A model generated the notes under the pieces. That model saw only the letters and a list, made by a program, of their open reading frames with translations, was not told the origin of the DNA and did no database searches. From NCBI RefSeq assembly GCF_026013525.1, contig NZ_JAPDRA010000003.1, forward strand, positions 1 through 64,000: a stretch of DNA of 64,000 nucleotides. The letters run 5' to 3'. Position 1 is the stretch's first letter, and each line of letters starts with the position of its first letter. Positions 38,058-45,984 of this stretch are shown piece after piece. The translations under genes and the position numbers were made by a program. This DNA is from Sphingomonas canadensis. GTDB lineage: Bacteria; Pseudomonadota; Alphaproteobacteria; Sphingomonadales; Sphingomonadaceae.

Positions 38058-39670
38058 TGCTCGAGTTTCCGCGCTGGAAGGTGTGGGCGGTTATCGTGAC
38101 GATCGTCGTCACGACGCTGCTCGCCGTGCCCAGCTTCCTTCCGGCCAGCGCGCTGAGCGGCCTGCCCGGCTGGATGCGCCCCACGATCAGCCTGGGCCTG
38201 GACCTGGCGGGCGGCAGCTATCTGCTGCTGGAGGCCGACACCAAGGACGTCGCCGCCGCCAAGCTGGACCAGATGCGCGAGAATGTGCGCAACGAGACGC
38301 GGCGCGAGAAGATCCAGATCAGCCCGATCTCCACCGAGAACGGCAAGCTGCGCTTCATGGTGGCGGACGCTTCGAAGGTGGACCTGGTCCGCGAGCGGCT
38401 GAACCCCTACACCACCGGCGCCGGGATGAGCGGCCAGCGCACCTGGAACATCGAGGTGGTGAACAGCCAGGAATTCGTGCTGACCCCCACCAAGCAGGGT
38501 CTGAACGAGGCGATCGACACCGCGATGGGCGACGCCCGCGAAGTGGTGGAGCGCCGCATCAACGCGATGGGCACGCGCGAGCCGACGATCGTGCGCCAGG
38601 GCACCAACCGCATCGTGGTCCAGGTGCCGGGCCTGCAGGATCCGGAAGGGCTGAAGCGCCAGTTGGGCCAGACCGCCAAGCTGGAGTTCAAGCTGGTCAA
38701 CACCGCCGCCAGCGACAAGGAGCTGGAATCCGGCCTGGTCGCGCCGACCGCGAACGGCGAGCGCAGCGAGGTGCTGAGCTATCCCGGCGATCCCGCGGGC
38801 CGCGGCAAGATCGCGGTGTTCAGCAACGCGCTGATCACCGGCGACATGGTGGTCAACGCCATCCAGGACTATGACCAGCAGAACGGCCGCCCGATCGTGA
38901 CGCTGACGCTGGACGGCGCGGGCAGCAAGCGCTTCGCCAAGGTGACGACCGAGAACGTCAACCGGCCGTTCGCGATCATCGTCGACGGCGTGGTGATCTC
39001 CGCGCCGAACATCCAGGAGCCGATCATCGGCGGCCAGGCGCGCATCTCCGGCGGCTTCACCGTGGAGAGCGCGAACGAGCTGGCGATCTCGCTGCGTTCG
39101 GGCAAGCTGCCCGTGGCGCTGAAGGTGGTTCAGGAAAGCACGGTTTCGCCCGAACTGGGCCGCGATTCGATCGAGAAGGGCGTGCTGGCCGGCGTGCTGG
39201 GCACGGCGGCGCTGATCTTCTTCATGCTGATCACCTATATGCGCTTCGGCGTCTATACGACGCTGGCGCTGCTGGTGAACGCGGTGATGATCATCGGCAT
39301 CATGGCGGTGTTCAACGCCACGCTGACGCTGCCCGGTATCGCCGGCTTCGTGCTGACGATCGGTGCGGCGGTGGACGCCAACGTGCTGATCAACGAGCGC
39401 ATCCGCGAGGAGCAGCGCATCCGCAACCGCAACGCGCTCTCCTCGGTCGAGTTCGGCTATAAGGAAGCGAGCCGCGCGATCTTCGACGCGAACATCACCA
39501 ACGTGATTTCCGCCGTGATCATGTTCGCGTTCGGATCCGGCCCGATCCGCGGCTTCGCGATCGTGCTTGCGATCGGCATCGTCACCTCGGTCTTCACCGG
39601 CGTCACCTTCACCCGTCTGCTCGTCGCGGACTGGCTGAAGCGCAACCGGCCGAAGTCGATCAACATCTGA
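38057..39670 (+). CDS. secD: Protein translocase subunit SecD
   Basis: A 537-residue RND-type membrane protein that pulls exported proteins using the proton gradient. D1 motif: S-L-G-L-D-L-A-G-G-S-Y. Periplasmic P1 domain: R-I-N-A-M-G-T-R-E-P-T-I-V-R-Q-G-T-N-R. The C-terminal six-helix core contains G-A-A-V-D-A-N-V-L-I-N-E-R-I-R-E-E. It is the middle gene of yajC-secD-secF. Confidence 0.97.
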   Translation: MLEFPRWKVWAVIVTIVVTTLLAVPSFLPASALSGLPGWMRPTISLGLDLAGGSYLLLEADTKDVAAAKLDQMRENVRNETRREKIQISPISTENGKLRFMVADASKVDLVRERLNPYTTGAGMSGQRTWNIEVVNSQEFVLTPTKQGLNEAIDTAMGDAREVVERRINAMGTREPTIVRQGTNRIVVQVPGLQDPEGLKRQLGQTAKLEFKLVNTAASDKELESGLVAPTANGERSEVLSYPGDPAGRGKIAVFSNALITGDMVVNAIQDYDQQNGRPIVTLTLDGAGSKRFAKVTTENVNRPFAIIVDGVVISAPNIQEPIIGGQARISGGFTVESANELAISLRSGKLPVALKVVQESTVSPELGRDSIEKGVLAGVLGTAALIFFMLITYMRFGVYTTLALLVNAVMIIGIMAVFNATLTLPGIAGFVLTIGAAVDANVLINERIREEQRIRNRNALSSVEFGYKEASRAIFDANITNVISAVIMFAFGSGPIRGFAIVLAIGIVTSVFTGVTFTRLLVADWLKRNRPKSINI

Positions 39671-39683
39671 GGAATTGCCGGTC

Positions 39684-40655
39684 ATGCGCCCCCTCAAGCT
39701 TGTCCCGGACAACACGAACTTCCCGTTCCTGCGCTATCGCTTCTGGGCGATGGCGTTCAGCCTGGCGCTGATCCTCGGCAGCCTGACGCTGTGCTTCATC
39801 AACGGGTTCAACCTGGGCATCGATTTCGTCGGCGGCCAGAATGTGCGCGTCACCTTTGCCCAGCCGGTGCAGCTCGATCAGTTGCGTTCGAAGCTCGACG
39901 CGCTGGGCGTGGGCGAGGCGACGATCCAGCAATATGGCAAGCCGACCGAGATCGGCATCCGCGCGCCCCTGCCCGAAGGCGACGCGGCCGCGGCCGATCG
40001 CGCCGCGGCGGCGATGCGCGCCATGATCGAGAAGAACTATCCCGGCGCGCATGTGGGCGGCGTGGAAAGCGTGTCGGGCAAGGTTTCGAACGAACTGTTC
40101 CGCACCGGCATGATCTCGCTGATCCTCGCGATGCTGGGCATCACGCTCTACATCTGGGTGCGGTTCGAATGGCATTTCGCGGTGGGCGCGCTGTTCGCGC
40201 TGTTCCACGACGTGGTGCTGACGCTGGGCTTCTTCGCGGTGACGCAGTTGGAGTTCGACCTCAACATCGTCGCCGCGATCCTGACGATCATCGGCTATTC
40301 GCTGAACGATACGATCGTCGTCTATGACCGTATCCGCGAGAATCTGCGCAAATACCGCAAGATGGCGATCCCCGAGCTGCTCGACCTGAGCGTGAACGAG
40401 ACGCTGTCGCGCACCGTGGTGACCAGCCTTTCGCTGGGCATCGTGCTCACCATCCTGCTGGTGCTGGGACCGGACGTGATCTTCGGCTTCACCGCGGCGA
40501 TGCTGCTGGGCATCGTGATCGGCACCTTCTCGTCGATCTATGTCGCCGCCGCGATCCTGCTGTGGCTGCGGCTGAAGCCCGACAGCTTCGTGCCGAAGGA
40601 AGTGACCTCGCCGATCGCCGGGGCCGAGCGCATGGGGCCGCGCGACGAGGGCTGA
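39684..40655 (+). CDS. secF: Protein translocase subunit SecF
   Basis: A 323-residue partner of SecD with six membrane helices. Conserved segments are N-L-G-I-D-F-V-G-G near the first helix, then A-I-L-T-I-I-G-Y-S-L-N-D-T-I-V-V-Y-D-R-I-R-E-N, and G-I-V-I-G-T-F-S-S-I-Y-V-A. GAGGA ten bases before the ATG at 39684 supports that start; a TTG at 39675 is less likely. Confidence 0.97.
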   Translation: MRPLKLVPDNTNFPFLRYRFWAMAFSLALILGSLTLCFINGFNLGIDFVGGQNVRVTFAQPVQLDQLRSKLDALGVGEATIQQYGKPTEIGIRAPLPEGDAAAADRAAAAMRAMIEKNYPGAHVGGVESVSGKVSNELFRTGMISLILAMLGITLYIWVRFEWHFAVGALFALFHDVVLTLGFFAVTQLEFDLNIVAAILTIIGYSLNDTIVVYDRIRENLRKYRKMAIPELLDLSVNETLSRTVVTSLSLGIVLTILLVLGPDVIFGFTAAMLLGIVIGTFSSIYVAAAILLWLRLKPDSFVPKEVTSPIAGAERMGPRDEG

Positions 40656-41105
40656 CGCCCGGCGCGCGCCCTTATCGGGCGGGTACCGGCGTTGCGCAAC
40701 GGGGCGGGCTTTGATCCGTTCGCCCTGGGCTATCCCGGCTTCGCTTTTTTTCACGCGAAGGCGCGAAGGCGCGGAGATCTAGAGAGAATTGGGTTCGCGT
40801 AGAGGCTCGGCGGGCGCTGGGATGCGTCGCCCGATCGCGCCGAAGGCGCTTATTCGGCGGTCTGCGCGCGCGGCGGCGCTGGGAATGGAGGGCCGCTGTC
40901 GCAGCAGGCCCCTCTTCGCGCCGTCGCGTGATTCAAACAGGGGCGGTCCAACGCCGCCGCGCGGGCACCGCCGCCCCGCCTCTATGGAAGGCTGCGTTCC
41001 ATCCGACAGAGAACGCGACCGGGATTCGAGACGCGATGCTGTAGCCAGCGCCGCCGCCGCACCACCGTTGCCGGTTCCCCAAGGCGCCCCCGTGCTGAGA
41101 GGCGA
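40656..41105. other. 450-bp intergenic region after secF
   Basis: No gene-like frame with a ribosome binding site is seen on either strand. It contains a T-run followed by a repeat-like stretch (CTTTTTTTCACGCGAAGGCGCGAAGGCGCGGA split over 40744-40776) with two copies of GCGAAGGCGC. Further on are scattered short GC hairpins. Possibly degenerate intergenic repeats; nothing more definite. Confidence 0.5.
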
Positions 41106-41702
41106 TCAGCTTCCCGGCTTGGCCGCCGGGCGGCGCCGCGGCCGCTTGGGCGGGACGGCGGAAGGCTTGGCGGCGGCGGGCTTCGCGGCCGAGGGCGCCT
41201 TGCGCGTCGGCGCCTTCTTGACCGGTGCGGCGGGGACCAGCGCATCGGCGGAGGCCGATGGCGCGGGGGCCGCGGCCGGCTTCGCCGCAGGGGCCTTGCG
41301 CGTGGCGGCCTTCTTCAGCGGGGCGGCGGCCTTGGGCTTTGCCGCCTTCGCAGCGGGAGCCGGGGCGGGCGCGGGAACCAGGGGCGCCGGCGGCTCGGCC
41401 GGTGCCGCATCGGCGGGCGCGGGCGGTGCCTTGGCCTTTGGCGCCTTGCGCGTCGGCGCGGTCTTCAGCGGCTCGGCGGGCTTGGGCGCGTCGGCGGGGG
41501 CGGTATCGGCGGCGGGACCGGCCTTGCCGTCGCGCACCTTCGCCGCGAGCGCGACCAGCCCGGCGGCGACGATATCGGCCACCAGCGGATGCTTGGCCAG
41601 CTTGGCGATGGCATGGCCCTGATCGCGCAGCGCCTTGGGGATCTTCACCCCGGCGAGCTTCTTGGGCAGGCGCAGCAGCTTGCGTTCGCTCTTCTTGGCC
41701 AT
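41106..41702 (-). CDS. Basic Ala/Lys/Pro-rich protein with repeated R-K-A-P motif
   Basis: A 198-residue protein. A conserved-looking N-terminus (K-K-S-E-R-K-L-L-R-L-P-K-K-L, then H-P-L-V-A-D-I-V-A-A-G-L-V-A-L-A-A) is followed by a long low-complexity tail of A, P and K. The tail contains repeated (P/A)-T-R-K-A-P units at three to four places and ends R-P-R-R-R-P-A-A-K-P-G-S. The tail resembles histone-H1-like or KAKA-type bacterial proteins that bind nucleic acid, but this is inferred from composition only. Confidence 0.65.
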   Translation of the reverse strand: MAKKSERKLLRLPKKLAGVKIPKALRDQGHAIAKLAKHPLVADIVAAGLVALAAKVRDGKAGPAADTAPADAPKPAEPLKTAPTRKAPKAKAPPAPADAAPAEPPAPLVPAPAPAPAAKAAKPKAAAPLKKAATRKAPAAKPAAAPAPSASADALVPAAPVKKAPTRKAPSAAKPAAAKPSAVPPKRPRRRPAAKPGS

Positions 41703-41769
41703 CGGCGGTCTCCGTGATCGGGCGTGCAGCGTCTCAGCAAGCGTGCCGGCTTGTCAACTGCGCACCGGA

Positions 41770-41928
41770 TCAGGAGTCGCGGCGCCGCGGCTCGGGGATG
41801 AAGATGATCTCGAGCAGATCGGGCTCTTCCTCGCGCAGACGCGGAGCCGCGCGGCGCGGCTTGGGGCGCTGGGGCGGGCGGCGGGTGCCATTCTGGTCAT
41901 GGGATGCATTGGTGGGGGTAAGGCGCAT
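41770..41928 (-). CDS. 52-aa basic hypothetical protein
   Basis: A short gene encoding a hydrophilic peptide. An N-terminal M-R-L-T-P-T-N-A-S-H leads to a Pro/Arg-rich middle (R-R-P-P-Q-R-P-K-P-R-R) and an acidic-hydrophobic end (E-E-P-D-L-L-E-I-I-F-I-P-E-P-R-R). GAAGGAGCAG eight bases before the ATG is an excellent ribosome binding site, the main reason to accept it. The L-L-E-I-I-F-I-P segment looks like a short binding strand. No family recognised. Confidence 0.6.
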   Translation of the reverse strand: MRLTPTNASHDQNGTRRPPQRPKPRRAAPRLREEEPDLLEIIFIPEPRRRDS

Positions 41929-41997
41929 CGGCCTGCTCCTTCGTTTCGCCCCTGTCAGGGAAGGAACGGGCGAAAGCGGCGGCCGGTTCCCGCGCGG

Positions 41998-43185
41998 TCA
42001 GGCGGCCGCAGCCACCGGACCTGCGGCGACGAGCCCCGAATACCAGGCGTGGATGCGGGCGCTGTTCGCTTCCCAGGTGAAGGGCTCGGCCAGCGCGCGG
42101 ACATCGGCCGGGGCGGGCGGACTGGCGAGCGTGGCGGCGATCGCATCGGCAAAGGCCTCCGGCGTGCGCGCGACGATGCGGCCGCCGGCGGGCGCGGTGA
42201 GCAACTGGCGCGCCCCGCCGACATCGGGCACCACCACCGGGGTGCCGCAGGCCAGCGCCTCCATCCACACATTGGCCAGGCCTTCGCTTTCGGAACCCAG
42301 CGCCATCACATCGGCGGCGCCCAGCAGCTCCGGCATCGCCTCGCCGGGCACCGCGCCCAGCAGCCGCACGCGATCGCCCACGCCCAGCCGGTCGATCCGC
42401 GCCTGGAGCCGCCCCTGTTCCGGCCCGGTGCCCGCGATCAGCAGCGATACGCCCGGCAGGCGCGCGACGGCGTCGATCGCGATATCGTGGCGCTTGCGCG
42501 GAATCAGCGCGCCGACCGAGGCGACCAGCGGGCCGGCGACGCCCAGCGCGCGCCTGGCCGCGGCCCGGTCGCGCGGGGCGAAGCGCGAAAGGTCTACGCC
42601 TGTGGTGTTCTGGCGGATGCGATCGCCGGGCATGCCGAGCGCGATCATCTCGTCGCGCAGCGCATCGGAGACGGCCAGCATGCCACTGGCACGGCGCGAC
42701 GCGGCGACGATCTGCGCGCCCGTGGCGGGCTGGTGCGCCCAGTGCGAGATATCCGCCCCGCGCGCGGTGAAGGAACAGGGCACGCCGAAACGCTCCGCCA
42801 GCGCCACCACGGCCGGGCCGTCCGGATAGGAGAATTCGCCCACAAGGATGTCGAAGCGATAGCTGCGGCGGATCGCGGCGATCACCGGTTCGGCGGCGCG
42901 CGCCACCATGCGCGCGTGGAACCGTCCGCCGGTGCCGGGGAGGTTGAGGAAGCGCGGGCGATGCACCTCGATCCCCTTCCAACGCTCGCGATCGGGCAGC
43001 CCGGCCAGCGCGCGATAGCGCGGGTGGCGCGACAGCGGCCAGGGCGGGATGCCGACGGGCGCGACGACGCGGATCTCCACATCGCCGCGCCGCGCGAGCG
43101 ACAGCGTCTGCCGTTCGACGAAGATGCCGAAATTGGGCCGCGACGCATCGGGGAACAGCGTCGCCAGGGTCAGCACGCGCAGCAT
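41998..43185 (-). CDS. Glycosyltransferase family 4
   Basis: A 395-residue GT-B-fold glycosyltransferase. The N-terminal domain starts M-L-R-V-L-T-L-A-T-L-F-P and has F-G-I-F-V-E-R-Q and G-A-D-I-S. The C-terminal domain shows V-G-A-L-I-P-R-K-R-H, the nucleotide-sugar region S-E-S-E-G-L-A-N-V-W-M-E-A-L-A-C-G-T-P-V-V (E-x7-E motif), and G-G in V-G-G-A-R-Q-L. It probably adds a sugar in exopolysaccharide or envelope glycan synthesis; donor and acceptor are unknown. It is not inside a visible polysaccharide cluster. Confidence 0.87.
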   Translation of the reverse strand: MLRVLTLATLFPDASRPNFGIFVERQTLSLARRGDVEIRVVAPVGIPPWPLSRHPRYRALAGLPDRERWKGIEVHRPRFLNLPGTGGRFHARMVARAAEPVIAAIRRSYRFDILVGEFSYPDGPAVVALAERFGVPCSFTARGADISHWAHQPATGAQIVAASRRASGMLAVSDALRDEMIALGMPGDRIRQNTTGVDLSRFAPRDRAAARRALGVAGPLVASVGALIPRKRHDIAIDAVARLPGVSLLIAGTGPEQGRLQARIDRLGVGDRVRLLGAVPGEAMPELLGAADVMALGSESEGLANVWMEALACGTPVVVPDVGGARQLLTAPAGGRIVARTPEAFADAIAATLASPPAPADVRALAEPFTWEANSARIHAWYSGLVAAGPVAAAA

Positions 43186-43241
43186 GCTCCCGGCCTTAGC
43201 GCGGCCGGGTTAACATGCTGCTTGCGGCCGGCGGCGCCGGG

Positions 43242-43598
43242 TTAGCGGCAATAGCGCTTGCGGCTGCTGTTGCGATCGATGTCGCGGCCGATCAGCGCGC
43301 CGGCGGCGGCGCCGATCAGCGTGCCGGTGGTGCGTTCGCCATGGGTGTCCACGCTGCGGCCGATCAACGCGCCCGCCGCGGCGCCGACCACCAGCCCGGT
43401 GGTGCCGTTGGGCTTGCGGCAATACATCCGGCCGTCGCGCCCGCGCCATTCGCGATAGGCATAGCGTTTCTTGTGATAACGACGATCCTGGCTGTCCTTC
43501 GCCGCCGCCGCCTTGGCTTGCGCCGGGGCGGCGGGGATGGTGAATCCCGCCGGAATCGCGAGCGAGGCCGCGCCGAGCGCGAGCATGATGGTACGCAT
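43242..43598 (-). CDS. Secreted glycine-zipper 2TM protein, paralogue A
   Basis: A 118-residue protein with a signal peptide (L-G-A-A-S-L-A-I-P-A-G-F-T-I-P-A-A-P-A-Q-A), a basic/tyrosine linker, then W-R-G-R-D-G-R-M-Y-C-R. A glycine-zipper pair follows (G-L-V-V-G-A-A-A-G-A-L-I-G at 68-80 and G-T-L-I-G-A-A-A-G-A-L-I-G at 92-104), ending R-Y-C-R. Such domains may insert into the outer membrane. Two relatives lie at 45985 and 61766 in this window. GGAGTAGAACC precedes the ATG. Confidence 0.8.
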   Translation of the reverse strand: MRTIMLALGAASLAIPAGFTIPAAPAQAKAAAAKDSQDRRYHKKRYAYREWRGRDGRMYCRKPNGTTGLVVGAAAGALIGRSVDTHGERTTGTLIGAAAGALIGRDIDRNSSRKRYCR

Positions 43599-43720
43599 GG
43601 TTCTACTCCCTTTACGGGGCCGGTCGGTGCCGGCCTGGGCGCGCAATCAACGTCCCGGCGGCCGTGCGGTTGCATCCGCCCCCGCTTCGGGCGAGGGAGG
43701 CGGGGAAGGGGAACGGGCGG

Positions 43721-44155
43721 ATGGACGATCAGGCGCGCGCGATCATCGACAGGCTGGGGCTGAAGCCGCACCCGGAGGGCGGCTGGTATCGCGAGACCTG
43801 GCGCGCGGACGGCGCGGAGGGCACGCGCGCGGCGGGGACGGCGATCTATTTCCTGCTCATGGCGGGCGAACGATCGCACTGGCACCGGGTGGACGCCGAC
43901 GAGATCTGGCTGTGGCACGCCGGCAGCCCGCTGGCGCTGATGATCGAGCAGGCGGACGGCGCGATCGCGGAGTTGCGCCTGGGCGGCGATGTGCTAGGGG
44001 GCTGCGCGCCGCAGGGAATCGTGCCCGCCGGCCGCTGGCAGGCGACCGAGGCGCGCGAGGGCTGGGGGCTGGTGAGCTGCACCGTGGTACCCGGATTCGA
44101 CTTCGCCGGGTTCGAGCTGGCGCCGCCGGGATGGGCTCCGCCGGGGGTGGAATAG
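43721..44155 (+). CDS. DUF985-type cupin
   Basis: A 144-residue RmlC-like cupin. The DUF985 signature appears as L-x-P-H-P-E-G-G-W-Y-R-E-T-W near residue 13, A-I-Y-F-L-L-M-A-G-E-R-S-H-W-H-R-V-D-A-D-E-I-W (split: E-R-S-H-W-H-R carries the putative metal histidines), and P-G-F-D-F-A-G-F-E-L at the C-terminus. The family's substrate is unknown; sugar-epimerase-like activity has been suggested from structure. GGGGAACGGGCGG lies before the ATG. Confidence 0.85.
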   Translation: MDDQARAIIDRLGLKPHPEGGWYRETWRADGAEGTRAAGTAIYFLLMAGERSHWHRVDADEIWLWHAGSPLALMIEQADGAIAELRLGGDVLGGCAPQGIVPAGRWQATEAREGWGLVSCTVVPGFDFAGFELAPPGWAPPGVE

Positions 44156-44219
44156 AGTGTGTTCCGTCCAGGCGGGCCGGGGCCGAAGCTGCCAAGGGCG
44201 AACAAGCTCAAGGCCCGGA

Positions 44220-44237
44220 TTATCCCCGTTATCCACG
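44220..44237 (+). promoter_or_regulatory. Two abutting DnaA-box-like 9-mers
   Basis: TTATCCCCG (44220-44228) is directly followed by TTATCCACG (44229-44237), then TTATTAAC. The second differs from the DnaA consensus TTATCCACA at one position and the first at two. They sit in the gap after the DUF985 gene and about 65-85 bases before the proposed structured RNA. With only two boxes and no AT-rich unwinding region, this is more likely a DnaA-controlled site than an origin. Confidence 0.45.
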
Positions 44238-44303
44238 TTATTAACAGGCCGAAGCGGCCATTTTCCCGCTTCCGCACCCCGCGATTCAGTGACAGTCTCT
44301 GAC

Positions 44304-44896
44304 TTGTAGAGAGGCGATGGCGCCCAGGGAAACCGGGGTAAATCAAGGCTCTACAACGGACCGGCGACGGGCAGGTGCCTTCGGGAAACCGCTAGTTGCA
44401 GGGACGGGGATGTTCCGGCGGACCGGAGCGGAAGGCGGCGCGCAAGCGACACCGGAAGCTCCCGCGGAAGGGACCCGAAAGGGAACCGGACGTGCCTGCG
44501 GAAAGCCTCGCAAGGGGCTGGAGGCACCGGGGTGGAGGAAACCGCGAAAGCGGGGACCAAGGCCGCGGGATCGCCCGGATCGCGCAAGCGGTGCGGGAGG
44601 ATCGGGGACCAGCGATCGTTCGGATTGCGCAAGCGATGCGGAAGGATCGGACAACTGGGAGCAGGACATCCGGCAAGGCTTCGCGCCTGCCCCCGGGCAG
44701 ACGTGGAGCGGGTCGCCGAGGCCGGCAACCGAAACTCCTTCGGGGGTGGAAAACGGCCGGCCTCGACGACCGACGCCAAGCCCGCATGCCCTTGCCGGCG
44801 CGGGATGGGCTGCCGCCGAAGCTGACCGCTACACCCGTCCGGGCATGCGGCCGAAACCGGCGACATGGGGGCTGGCAGCAATGCCGGCCCCCTTTT
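44304..44896 (+). ncRNA. Candidate large structured RNA (about 590 nt), family not recognised
   Basis: This stretch has no convincing protein frame but many perfect hairpins on the + strand. A long-range 8-bp stem joins 44304-44311 and 44349-44356 around a GAAA-capped hairpin. CCC-GAAA-GGG is at 44474-44483. GTGCCT/AGGCAC (44492-44497/44522-44527) encloses a 6-bp stem with a GCAA loop. CCGC-GAAA-GCGG is at 44542-44553. Two tandem copies of a module each have an outer GATC-type stem and a GCAA-capped inner hairpin (44569-44603 and 44613-44649). ACTCC-TTCG-GGGGT (44734-44747) lies inside a 13-bp stem with one mismatch (44712-44725/44757-44770). The segment ends in a strong terminator. RNase P RNA and tmRNA signatures are absent. 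The 5' end and promoter are not fixed. Confidence 0.55.
44867..44896 (+). terminator. Rho-independent terminator of the structured-RNA segment
   Basis: An 11-bp stem with a single G-T pair, GGGGGCTGGCA with TGCCGGCCCCC, closed by a GCAA loop and followed by TTTT. It is oriented on the + strand. No coding frame with a ribosome binding site ends just before it, which supports transcription of a non-coding RNA upstream. Confidence 0.8.
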
Positions 44897-44999
44897 GCTG
44901 TGCCCGCGCCGCCGCACGCGCCCGCCCCTTGCGCGCCCCCGCCTTCCGCGCCAGTCAATGCGCGCCGCCATCTGGCGCGGCGATGCGGAGAGATGCGCG

Positions 45000-45404
45000 A
45001 TGGTGGGCCGGCTGTTCGAACGATTCGCCCAGGCGGTGGCGGGCTGGGCCGGGCGTCCGCCGGCCTTCGTCCTCGCCTTCATGGTGATCGTGGTCTGGGG
45101 GATCACGGGGCCGCTGTTCGCCTTTTCCGACACCTGGCAGTTGGTGATCAACACCGGCACCACCATCGTCACCTTCCTGATGGTGTTCCTGATCCAGAAT
45201 GCTCAGAACCGCGACGCATCGGCGATCCAGGCCAAGCTGGACGAGATCATCCGCGCGCTGGACAACGGGCGCAACGAGTTCATCGGCATCGAGCATCTTA
45301 CCGAGCGCGAGCTGATGGCAATCCGCGAGACGCTGGAGCGCGAATGCGGGCAGGATGAGCCCGCGCGCCACCTGGGCATCGAGCGGCTGCTGGGCCGGCG
45401 CTGA
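45000..45404 (+). CDS. Low-affinity iron permease-family protein
   Basis: A 134-residue membrane protein of the family named after fungal low-affinity iron permease. F-E-R-F-A-Q-A-V-A-G-W-A-G-R-P starts it, then two helices and F-S-D-T-W-Q-L-V-I-N-T-G-T-T-I-V-T-F-L-M. N-A-Q-N-R-D-A-S-A-I-Q-A-K-L-D-E-I-I-R-A follows, with a cytosolic helical tail. In bacteria the transport role is unproven. It probably forms an operon with the next gene, 13 bases downstream. Confidence 0.87.
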   Translation: MVGRLFERFAQAVAGWAGRPPAFVLAFMVIVVWGITGPLFAFSDTWQLVINTGTTIVTFLMVFLIQNAQNRDASAIQAKLDEIIRALDNGRNEFIGIEHLTERELMAIRETLERECGQDEPARHLGIERLLGRR

Positions 45405-45417
45405 CGGAGCGGGGGCG

Positions 45418-45975
45418 ATGAGCGCGTTCGAATTCACCTTCTCGCTGTTCGGCCTGTTGCTGGGGTTCAGCCTGGTCGAGGTGATGTCCGGGCTGGTGCG
45501 CACGCTGAAGCTGCGCGGGGCGGTGCGCATCGGCTGGGTCACGCCGTTGCTGGGCCTGTTCGTGATGGTGGACCTGGTGTCGTTCTGGAGCGCGGCGTGG
45601 CAGATACGCGATCTGGTGCCCGCCAATTTCGGGGTGCTGCTGCTGGGGCTGGCGATTACCGGCGTCTATTATTTCGCCGCGTCGATGGTGTTTCCGGACG
45701 ATCCGGCCGACTGGCCCGATTTCGATTTATGGGCCGAACGGTACAAGCGGCGGGCGCTGGGGGGCGTTTTCGCCGCGAACCTGATGGCGACCGTGGCGAT
45801 GTTCTCGCAACTGCCGCCCGCCATGCTGACCCCGGCGGCGCTGGGGATGCACGGCGGGCTGCTGGCGGTGATGGCCGCGGCCGCGGTGGTGAAGCCGCAC
45901 TGGGCTACGGGGCTGCTGCTCGGCGCGATCCTGGCCTTCTACTTCCTCTTCTCAGTGCTGCAGATCCTCGGCTGA
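45418..45975 (+). CDS. Multi-pass membrane protein, unknown
   Basis: A 185-residue protein with about five to six hydrophobic segments and a short polar loop (F-P-D-D-P-A-D-W-P-D-F-D-L-W-A-E-R-Y). The start F-E-F-T-F-S-L-F-G-L-L-L-G-F-S-L-V-E-V is typical of an unnamed family in alphaproteobacteria. GGAGCGGGGGCG lies before the ATG. It follows the iron permease-like gene, so possibly a membrane partner. Function unknown. Confidence 0.72.
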   Translation: MSAFEFTFSLFGLLLGFSLVEVMSGLVRTLKLRGAVRIGWVTPLLGLFVMVDLVSFWSAAWQIRDLVPANFGVLLLGLAITGVYYFAASMVFPDDPADWPDFDLWAERYKRRALGGVFAANLMATVAMFSQLPPAMLTPAALGMHGGLLAVMAAAAVVKPHWATGLLLGAILAFYFLFSVLQILG

Positions 45976-45984
45976 GAACGGGCG

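Noticed and set aside
44220..44250. Chromosomal replication origin
   Set aside because: Only two DnaA-like 9-mers, no extended AT-rich unwinding region, and none of the usual origin neighbours in the window.
44304..44896. RNase P RNA or tmRNA as identity of the structured segment
   Set aside because: The conserved GAGGAAAGTCC and ACAGAA-type cores of RNase P RNA and the tRNA-like ends with tag frame of tmRNA are not found here.
44155..45000. Long open frames on both strands in the gap containing the candidate RNA
   Set aside because: They lack ribosome binding sites, overlap one another on both strands, have Arg/Gly/Pro-heavy compositions typical of non-coding GC-rich DNA, and do not match any family. 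The tetraloop hairpins and terminator explain the segment better.
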